Assembly (NCBI GenBank): GCA_947504795.1
Contig: CANNJG010000048.1
Location: 1-11,161, forward strand
Source: Legionellaceae bacterium
GTDB lineage: Bacteria; Pseudomonadota; Gammaproteobacteria; Legionellales; Legionellaceae
Direction: 5' to 3'
DNA length: 11,161 nt
Shown: positions 1 to 5,234 of the stretch, in pieces
How the letters are laid out: every line of letters starts with the position of its first letter
Position numbering within the stretch: the stretch's first letter is position 1
Translations under genes and position numbers: made by a program
Notes under the pieces: model-generated
What the model was told of the DNA's origin: nothing
The model's input: the letters and a program-made list of their open reading frames with translations, nothing else
The model's database searches: none

Positions 1-108
1 CGCACGTCGACGCTTTATCACTAAACGACCACTACGAGTCGCCATCCGCGCACGAAACCCATGGTCGCGTTTACGTTTTAAGTTACTGGGCTGAAATGTA
101 CGTTTCAT
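1..108 (-). CDS. rpmH: 50S ribosomal protein L34, N-terminal part (runs off the left edge)
   Basis: Reading left from an ATG at 108-106, the frame is open to base 1 and gives 36 residues beginning MKRTFQPSNLKRKRDHGF and ending in a run of arginines with a final alanine. This is the highly conserved, very basic N-terminus and core of ribosomal protein L34, a component of the large ribosomal subunit. The full protein is usually about 44-46 residues, so only the last 8-10 are missing beyond the window. The ribosome-binding site is weak (AAGTGA a few bases upstream), but the promoter upstream is excellent. In most gammaproteobacteria rpmH is followed by rnpA and yidC and lies beside dnaA. Here the upstream neighbour is galU instead. 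Identification rests on direct reading of the protein and is very secure. Confidence 0.97.
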   Translation of the reverse strand, partial: MKRTFQPSNLKRKRDHGFRARMATRSGRLVIKRRRA

Positions 109-142
109 GTTTGATCACTTATGGAATTTTTGTCAGCCCGCG

Positions 143-171
143 ATAATAAAGAATTTAACGGCAACTGTCAA
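143..171 (-). promoter_or_regulatory. Sigma70 promoter of rpmH
   Basis: On the minus strand a perfect -35 box TTGACA (171-166) is followed by a 17-base spacer and a -10 box TATTAT (148-143), one mismatch from consensus. The bases just downstream of the -10 are GC-rich (CGCGGGC), a discriminator type often seen at stringently controlled ribosomal promoters; that regulation is inferred. The predicted start of transcription is about 25 bases before the rpmH ATG. Confidence 0.85.
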
Positions 172-181
172 ATTTTTGAAA

Positions 182-405
182 TCGGCAGTATTTTGAAAGG
201 GATGACTATACCCAACACGAACGCCGCTGCCTACCTCCCGTGCTTTTTGCACGGGATCCAGCGATGCTGATAAAAAACCGGATCCAGCTGACCAGCAGCG
301 GGAGTTGGCGTACGGGAAAGAGGCACTTCGTCGGCTATTCATCAGCATTTAAAATGCCAAAAATGACTTGTCAGTCAAGAATCCAGCAGGACTTACGAAG
401 TGTTC
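182..405. repeat. Non-coding stretch with hairpin and short repeats, probably a decayed intergenic repeat
   Basis: No credible gene is visible between the rpmH promoter and the galU promoter. The stretch holds a perfect 8-bp stem with a five-T loop (TCCCGTGC at 236-243 and GCACGGGA at 249-256), two direct copies of GGATCCAGC (254-262 and 280-288), and an 8-bp inverted pair CACTTCGT/ACGAAGTG (324-331 and 395-402). A hairpin running into GGATCCAGC resembles small dispersed palindromic repeats found between genes in several proteobacteria. Only one copy is in this window, so repeat status is inferred. No DnaA-box cluster (TTATCCACA-like) was seen despite the neighbouring rpmH. Confidence 0.35.
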
Positions 406-409
406 CGTC

Positions 410-439
410 AAGCATTGAACTAGATTTAGTTCGATGCTT
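410..439. promoter_or_regulatory. 13-bp palindrome overlapping the galU promoter (candidate operator)
   Basis: AAGCATTGAACTA (410-422) and TAGTTCGATGCTT (427-439) form an inverted repeat of 13 pairs with a single T/G imperfection and a 4-base centre. There is no T-tract on either side, so it does not look like an intrinsic terminator. It covers the proposed galU -35 element and almost the whole spacer up to the -10. That is the usual place for a repressor-dimer operator. The symmetry is directly visible; the operator role is inferred. Confidence 0.5.
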
Positions 440-444
440 ATGAT
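415..444 (+). promoter_or_regulatory. Probable sigma70 promoter of galU
   Basis: A -35-like TTGAAC (415-420, four of six consensus bases) and a -10 TATGAT (439-444, five of six) are separated by 18 bases. This places the transcript start near 451, giving a leader of about 60 bases before the galU start. The -35 and spacer lie inside the 410-439 palindrome. Confidence 0.45.
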
Positions 445-514
445 ATTACAACTGATGAATAGTTAAACGAATACCCATAGGATATTAGATTAACCATTAA
501 GGACATCCTTGTTT

Positions 515-1384
515 ATGACTATAAAAAAAGCAATATTTCCTATCGCAGGGTTAGGAACACGCTTCCTGCCTGCGACCAAAGCCTGCCCTAAAGAAATGCT
601 CCCCATTGTCGACAAACCACTCATCCAATATGCGGTTGAAGAAGCCTATGACGCGGGTGTACGAGAGATGATTTTTGTAACCGGTCGTCACAAACGGGCG
701 GTAGAAGATCATTTTGATATGTCATATGAGCTAGAAATGGAACTTGAGGCGCTAGAAAAACATGAGTTGCTAGCGCTGATTCGCTCAATAAAACCGGAGG
801 ATATGGCGTGCGTCTTCATACGTCAACCTAGGGCATTGGGATTGGGTCATGCCGTTCTATGTGCTCAAAATTTGGTCGGAAACACGCCGTTTGCAGTCCT
901 ATTGGCAGATGATTTAATGGTCAGTGAAGAACCCGTACTGGCTCAAATGATTCGTCAATTTCGTGTCTACCAAACGTCTATTTTAGCGGTTGAAAAGGTT
1001 CCAAAAGCGCATACCGAACGTTATGGGATGTTATCAGGAGAGGCTGTTACCGATCAAATAATAAACATTAACCATCTCATTGAAAAACCAAAGCCTCACC
1101 TTGCTCCCTCAAATTTAGGGATTGTAGGCCGCTATATTTTAACCCCTTCTATTTTTAAAGAATTAGCACAACATCAAACCGGCATTCATAACGAAATTCA
1201 ATTAACCGACAGTATCGCTCGCCTCACCCAATACGAGCGGGTTCTTGCCTATCAATTTACAGGAAAACGCTACGACTGCGGCTGTAAACTTGGTTTTTTA
1301 CAAGCTACGGTTGATTTAGCATCTCGAAATCATGACATCAGCGAAGAGTTTATGACCTGGCTGGCAACAAGAGAAGCACTCTAG
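515..1384 (+). CDS. galU: UTP--glucose-1-phosphate uridylyltransferase (UDP-glucose pyrophosphorylase)
   Basis: A cytosolic enzyme that joins UTP and glucose-1-phosphate to make UDP-glucose, the glucosyl donor and precursor for UDP-galactose and UDP-glucuronate in surface polysaccharides. From the ATG at 515 the protein has 289 residues, close to the usual 290-300. The nucleotidyltransferase signature is near the N-terminus: GLGTRFLPATKACPKEMLP at about 12-30, with R16 and K26 as expected nucleotide and phosphate contacts. Next come VDKPLIQY, the metal-binding acidic motif LADDLM, IEKP, and the family C-terminal motif GKRYDCGCKLGFLQATV. An AAGGA ribosome-binding site (499-503) sits 11 bases before this ATG and 5 bases before an in-frame TTG at 509, so a two-residue longer form is possible. 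The gene is alone on its strand here, with the gmhB-like gene facing it. Its position beside a glycan locus fits a precursor-supply role. Confidence 0.95.
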   Translation: MTIKKAIFPIAGLGTRFLPATKACPKEMLPIVDKPLIQYAVEEAYDAGVREMIFVTGRHKRAVEDHFDMSYELEMELEALEKHELLALIRSIKPEDMACVFIRQPRALGLGHAVLCAQNLVGNTPFAVLLADDLMVSEEPVLAQMIRQFRVYQTSILAVEKVPKAHTERYGMLSGEAVTDQIININHLIEKPKPHLAPSNLGIVGRYILTPSIFKELAQHQTGIHNEIQLTDSIARLTQYERVLAYQFTGKRYDCGCKLGFLQATVDLASRNHDISEEFMTWLATREAL

Positions 1385-1444
1385 CCTAAGTCCTGTGAGG
1401 GAAACAGTTTGGAGTAGGTTTTAACTGCTGTTTAAAGGATAATA

Positions 1445-1999
1445 CTATTCCTTAAAATTACCATTTAAGAAACAACGGTCAAGAAATTTATCAGCAAATG
1501 CAAGTAAGGCATCAAACTCTGATATCTTCGGATAAAAATCACCAACATCAGGCTCTGTGGCGGTCGAACGCACCAAAATTGGTTGCGCTCCAATCGCTTC
1601 AGCTGCTTGAATATCCGACAACCTATCACCCACAAAAATAATATCGTGATAGTTAACTTTATATTTATCCGCGATAGCGATTAACATCCCTGGCTTGGGC
1701 TTACGACACATACAATCAACATCCGGCGCATGCGGACAATAAGCAATGTCATTCAACACGCCACCATATTGTTGCACTGCACTGATCATTTTACGATGAA
1801 TTGTTTGCAATGTTTCTTCTGTAAGATGCCCGCGGGCAATACCGGATTGATTGGAGGCAACCCCAATCCGATGCCCGGCTTGCGAGAGTTTAACAATCGC
1901 CTCTACACTACCCGATAAAAATATAAATTCATCCGGAGATTTGATGAAATCAGGAGAGTCTTGATTAATCACCCCATCTCTGTCTAAGATAATCAGCAT
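1445..1999 (-). CDS. gmhB: HAD-family phosphatase, D-glycero-D-manno-heptose 1,7-bisphosphate phosphatase-like
   Basis: A 184-residue HAD-IIIA hydrolase that most resembles GmhB, which removes the C7 phosphate from heptose 1,7-bisphosphate in the cytosol on the way to the ADP- or GDP-heptose used in LPS core or O-chains. Motif I is DRDGVIN (D6 nucleophile, D8 acid/base), motif II is ASNQSG (S49, N50), the basic residue of motif III is around K100-K102, and motif IV is GDRLSD (D125, D129). The GmhB zinc site is complete: C88, H90, C96 and C98 in the CPH...CMC loop. Its ATG lies inside the end of the upstream oxidoreductase gene (7-base overlap ATGCTGA), indicating translational coupling as the last gene of the minus-strand operon. 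Related histidinol-phosphate phosphatases share this fold and zinc loop, so substrate is inferred. No heptose isomerase or kinase gene is in the window. Confidence 0.82.
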   Translation of the reverse strand: MLIILDRDGVINQDSPDFIKSPDEFIFLSGSVEAIVKLSQAGHRIGVASNQSGIARGHLTEETLQTIHRKMISAVQQYGGVLNDIAYCPHAPDVDCMCRKPKPGMLIAIADKYKVNYHDIIFVGDRLSDIQAAEAIGAQPILVRSTATEPDVGDFYPKISEFDALLAFADKFLDRCFLNGNFKE

Positions 2000-3198
2000 A
2001 GGGATCCACTAATCACATATTTTGAAAAACTAAAAGCACTGCTAAAAGCCGGAGAAACCGCGTTCAATACATGCGTTTCATTTTGGGTTTGACTAACAAT
2101 AAAATCCATCGCTAATTCTTTTTTAGTCAAATCAAACAATTGCGCGCGGATCCCAACTTTGGCGCTTCTAATAATATCTTGGGGGGTAATTCTAGGGACT
2201 AATGCCTGGGCTGAGGCTATAAATCGTGATTTTAGAAACCGTGGAATTTCTTGATGCGCATACGTCCTAAATCCTTGTTTATTGCTGAAATAATGTGGCG
2301 CGAGAGCCGTAAAGGTCGACAATGTTTCTGCAATCTTTATCCCTGTCATCCCGGTATAATGTTCCCGTCCTAGTGCCGGAATCGCGGTGGGGCCAAGATA
2401 AATTGTATTATCAATTGCTTTGGTAAAATGCACGCCTAAAAAGGGAACATGCATATCAGGTACAGGATAAATCAAATGGTTAATGGTTAATGACGTTCGC
2501 GGCTTTAATTCGTAGTAAAGACCTTTGAACGGAATCATCGTATAGCGTTCTTGCAACCCACAACGTCTGGCAATCTCATCTGCAAATAATCCAGCGGTAT
2601 TAAACAAATGGCCATAAATAATATGTTCGTTTTTGAGGGTTAGGCGTTGAGACGTTGTATCGATACCCACGGAAGGCTCATTAAAATAAAATTTAACTTG
2701 CTGGGTACGTAATGATTCAAAAATATGAGTTAAAATGGCTTTCGAATCGATGACTGAGGTTTCTGGAGAAAACAGAGCATAATCGGTGGCCGTGGTGGCT
2801 TCGGGTTCAAGTTTTTGAAGAACTTCACGCGAAATCAGTTCAACCTTCGCACCATTGGTGATCGCACGCTGCAACAACGTTTCCAAAACAGGCCCCTCAT
2901 CGGGTTTGGTGGTCACAATCAACTTACCCACACGCTGAATTGGTAACCCATGCGCATCACAATAAGCCGCCATCGCCCGAGCACCTTCGAGGCAGCATTT
3001 GGCTTTTAAAGAGTTTGAAGGGTAATAGATACCGGCATGCAACACGCCGCTATTGCGACCACTGGCATGTAAACCAATAGTGACTTCTTTTTCAATAACA
3101 GCAATACGTGCGTTGGGGAATTGACGTTTTAATTCTTTGGCAATGCTTAGCCCTACAATCCCGGCGCCAATGATGGCGAAATCTACTTGTTTGGTCAT
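1993..3198 (-). CDS. lhgO: FAD-dependent oxidoreductase, L-2-hydroxyglutarate oxidase/dehydrogenase-like
   Basis: A 401-residue flavoprotein of the DAO fold whose closest match by eye is E. coli LhgO (YgaF), which oxidises L-2-hydroxyglutarate to 2-oxoglutarate and passes electrons to the membrane quinone pool. The N-terminal dinucleotide site is GAGIVG (G11, G13, G16), followed by E36 at the end of the second strand for FAD ribose binding. Family motifs follow: HASGRNSGVLHAGIYY (44-59), SLKAKCCLEG, NHLIYPVPD, PFLGVH, LGPTA and, near the C-terminus, KVGIRAQL with VLNAVSPAFSSA. The ATG at 3198 was chosen because family members begin just before the flavin motif. A GAGG lies 12 bases upstream, which is rather far, and an in-frame TTG/ATG seven or six codons earlier is possible. 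It starts 24 bases after the methyltransferase stop and overlaps gmhB by 7 bases. The reaction on L-2-hydroxyglutarate is inferred; a role on a glycan-linked hydroxyacid cannot be excluded. Confidence 0.85.
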   Translation of the reverse strand: MTKQVDFAIIGAGIVGLSIAKELKRQFPNARIAVIEKEVTIGLHASGRNSGVLHAGIYYPSNSLKAKCCLEGARAMAAYCDAHGLPIQRVGKLIVTTKPDEGPVLETLLQRAITNGAKVELISREVLQKLEPEATTATDYALFSPETSVIDSKAILTHIFESLRTQQVKFYFNEPSVGIDTTSQRLTLKNEHIIYGHLFNTAGLFADEIARRCGLQERYTMIPFKGLYYELKPRTSLTINHLIYPVPDMHVPFLGVHFTKAIDNTIYLGPTAIPALGREHYTGMTGIKIAETLSTFTALAPHYFSNKQGFRTYAHQEIPRFLKSRFIASAQALVPRITPQDIIRSAKVGIRAQLFDLTKKELAMDFIVSQTQNETHVLNAVSPAFSSAFSFSKYVISGSLC

Positions 3199-3222
3199 AT
3201 AACCGAGCAACCTCATCAAAAT

Positions 3223-4180
3223 CTATTTTTTTATCACCATACCCTGCCCTGTCGGCAATTCTAAGATATGATAGCCACGCTCATGCATAAAAGCATCTTC
3301 CGCTTCTTTCTGTTTAAAGTATTCCTTCCATCCATAATCATCAAAAACCAAAATGGCTCCTGATGACATCCGCGGAAACAATAACTCAAGCGCGCCAATT
3401 TCGGCTGCAGCAGAATTAAGGTCGATATGCATAAAGGCTATTTTTTCAGGCATATTATCTTCTAAAACATCAGGAACCACACCCTGAATCACTTTTACCG
3501 ATGGCTCATCTTTAAAACGTTCACATACATAAGGATAAAGACTGGGATCAGAATAACATTTATTAGCGAAGTCAAAAAAATTGGGATTATCTGGATAAAT
3601 CCTCTGCAGAGGAATACTTATCAGAAAATCCATTAAAGGTATCGTATAAATAAAATTGTTTGTTCTTAGATTTAAAATCAACTACTTGTGATATTACCCA
3701 AGCGAAATCTGCTTTAAATACGCCACACTCAACAAAATCACCTTCGACATTCAAGCCATTTTGTGCGGCCCAAACCAAGGTATGGAGTCGCCACGCAATT
3801 GTCTGCGGGGAGGTATATTGGTCGTACTGATGTGACCCTCTAACAGAACGGTAAGCTTTGGCAAACTGTTCTTCTTGCATAAACCCCGCGCTCTTATCGA
3901 TGGTCAACAACCGATCCCCCCAAAACAATGTATGATGAAAAGGGGCAACATGCGTATTAATCACACGATCGAACTGAGCAGCCGCAGCGTTAGGATCAAA
4001 AGGATTTTCAAGCGTGGTTTCACCTTCGTTATTATGAGCGGAATAGCGCACGACTCTCATGAGTTGATTCATTTTTTCAGAATGATTAGCAAAACCGGAT
4101 CTTATTTCGTTTGTCATTCTTCCTAACTCTTTTACATTTTTAAGGAAGTTTCTACCGGATTTTACGATTTTCGTTACCAT
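3223..4180 (-). pseudogene. TylF/MycF-type SAM methyltransferase, split by a frameshift
   Basis: Two overlapping minus-strand frames join into one protein of about 320 residues of the macrocin O-methyltransferase (TylF) family, which methylates sugar hydroxyls. The first frame starts at the ATG at 4180, set by a strong AAGGAG (4195-4190) nine bases upstream, and ends after 197 residues at about 3587. It carries GDFVECGVFKAD (148-159, SAM-binding) and FYLYDTFNGF. The other frame continues from IYPDNPNFF to the stop at 3223 and carries the family motif IAFMHIDLNSAAAEIGALE and the acidic pair LVFDDYGW. The frames must be joined near 3590-3604 by one extra base, just before an AGA TAA; removing one T there would read through as EDYPDNPNF. 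Neither half alone has a full fold, so the enzyme is probably inactive unless this is a sequencing error or recoding. The first gene of the minus operon; the genes behind it are intact. Confidence 0.85.
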
Positions 4181-4189
4181 ATGAAGGTT

Positions 4190-4195
4190 CTCCTT
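4190..4195 (-). promoter_or_regulatory. Ribosome-binding site deciding the start of the TylF-like gene
   Basis: AAGGAG on the minus strand ends nine bases before the ATG at 4180-4178. The same reading frame is open for 32 more codons upstream, to 4276. That extension runs through the predicted promoter and the ribosome-binding site itself, so it is very unlikely to be translated. Confidence 0.75.
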
Positions 4196-4220
4196 AACCA
4201 CTGCATAGCAAATTCCCCCT

Positions 4221-4249
4221 ATCTTATCTTTATGCAGTTCCCATTGCAA
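4221..4249 (-). promoter_or_regulatory. Promoter of the leftward methyltransferase-lhgO-gmhB operon
   Basis: On the minus strand a -35 TTGCAA (4249-4244) is followed by a 17-base spacer and a -10-like TAAGAT (4226-4221); each matches four of six consensus bases. The predicted transcript start is near 4214, some 34 bases before the ATG at 4180. The -35 box is the same six base pairs used by the rightward promoter. Confidence 0.5.
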
Positions 4250-4272
4250 TGAGTTGGACAGGACCTTATAAT
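4244..4272 (+). promoter_or_regulatory. Promoter of the rightward glycosyltransferase operon
   Basis: A -35 TTGCAA (4244-4249, four of six) and a perfect -10 TATAAT (4267-4272) are spaced by exactly 17 bases. Transcription would begin near 4279, about 60 bases before the GTG start of the GT2 gene. The -35 lies in the 8-base palindrome ATTGCAAT (4243-4250), shared with the leftward promoter. Confidence 0.65.
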
Positions 4273-4341
4273 TCATTTAATTTAATGGAATTATTACAGC
4301 CTCTTTTGGTAACTGCTGTACTAAGAAACAGGGAGTTTATT

Positions 4342-5178
4342 GTGTCAGTTGACAATCAGAATAAAGCAGAACGTTTCGAACATGAAACATTCCTACAATA
4401 TTGGCAAGCTAATACAACCCAAAGCACAGCAGCATCTGCTAAGCATGCGCTCTATCCACACGCCTTAACAGACAATTACCCTATCGACCTCACGCTACTA
4501 ATTTCTTGTTACAATGAAGAAGAATTTATTGAAGACACGCTACGAGTTGTTGTGCAGGCACTAGAGCAGACCGATATTACTTATGAAATTCTTGTGATCG
4601 ATGATTGCTCTAAAGATCGTTCTCCTGCAATTGTTAAACAGTTTATAATCACACATCCGAATATCAACATCTCTTTGCGCGAAAATATAAAAAACAAAGG
4701 GTTGGCTCAAAACTATGTGGACGGGGCATTCATTGGTAAAGGAAAATATTATCGATTAATTTGTGGGGATAATGCAGAACCAACCGAAACCATTGTTAAG
4801 GTTTTAAGTTTTCTCGGACAAGCGGATATCATTATTCCTTATTATACCTCTGCGGAAGGAAAAAGCTGTTCAAGATTACTCATTTCGAAGTGTTATACAA
4901 ACATTATTAATACTATAAGCGGTAATAAAATCAAATACTATAACGGATTACAGATACATTTGCGCAATAATGTCATGCGTTGGCCTCCAAATACGCGTGG
5001 ATTTGGCTTTCAAGCGGGATTACTATGCTTATTGCTCAGTATGGGCTTTAGTTATAAAGAAGTATCATGTATCACGATTGAACGACGCGGAGGTAAAGGC
5101 AATGCCTTGACCTGGAAAAATATGAGATCAGTGATTCACACTATTATAAGCGTGTTCTTGCGAAGAGTTGCCCTGTAA
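4342..5178 (+). CDS. Glycosyltransferase family 2, polyprenyl-phosphate-sugar synthase (DPM1)-like
   Basis: A 278-residue GT-A fold glycosyltransferase. After an unusually long polar N-terminal lead of about 46 residues come the hallmarks of family 2: LTLLISCYNEEEFIEDT (50-66), EILVIDDCSKDRS (82-94, D87/D88 for nucleotide binding), NKGLAQN (118-124), CGDNAEP at the usual DXD site (D143), and a C-terminal GFGFQAG...GFSYKEV...RRGGKGNAL...KNMRSVIHTI pattern typical of dolichol/polyprenyl-phosphate-mannose synthase relatives. No transmembrane helices follow the catalytic domain. The GTG at 4342 was chosen because AGGGAG (4330-4335) sits 6 bases upstream. The open frame extends to 4249, but that part overlaps the predicted promoter. 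It probably transfers a sugar from a nucleotide donor to polyprenyl phosphate at the inner face of the membrane, supplying the multi-spanning transferases downstream. The sugar is unknown. First gene of the rightward operon. Confidence 0.85.
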   Translation: MSVDNQNKAERFEHETFLQYWQANTTQSTAASAKHALYPHALTDNYPIDLTLLISCYNEEEFIEDTLRVVVQALEQTDITYEILVIDDCSKDRSPAIVKQFIITHPNINISLRENIKNKGLAQNYVDGAFIGKGKYYRLICGDNAEPTETIVKVLSFLGQADIIIPYYTSAEGKSCSRLLISKCYTNIINTISGNKIKYYNGLQIHLRNNVMRWPPNTRGFGFQAGLLCLLLSMGFSYKEVSCITIERRGGKGNALTWKNMRSVIHTIISVFLRRVAL

Positions 5179-5234
5179 CAAAATATCTAGCTCGACACTT
5201 CATATTATCGACCAATGACGTTGGATAGCCTGCC

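Noticed and set aside
240..443. Small frame in the rpmH-galU gap
   Set aside because: It lies across the hairpin, the direct repeats and the galU promoter palindrome, has no ribosome-binding site, and its translation resembles no protein.
1402..1433. Possible bidirectional terminator between galU and gmhB (AAACAGTT ... AACTG/TGTTT)
   Set aside because: The stem needs a 3-base bulge, is AT-rich with a long loop, and has no clear T-tract, so it is not convincing.
3590..3604. Programmed +1 frameshift at AGA TAA in the TylF-like gene
   Set aside because: No recognised slippery sequence or stimulatory element is seen, and TylF-family genes are not known to use recoding; a mutation or sequencing error is simpler.
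4249..4341. N-terminal extension of the GT2 frame back to an ATG-like start at 4249
   Set aside because: It covers the perfect TATAAT at 4267-4272 and has no ribosome-binding site, while GTG at 4342 has AGGGAG six bases upstream.
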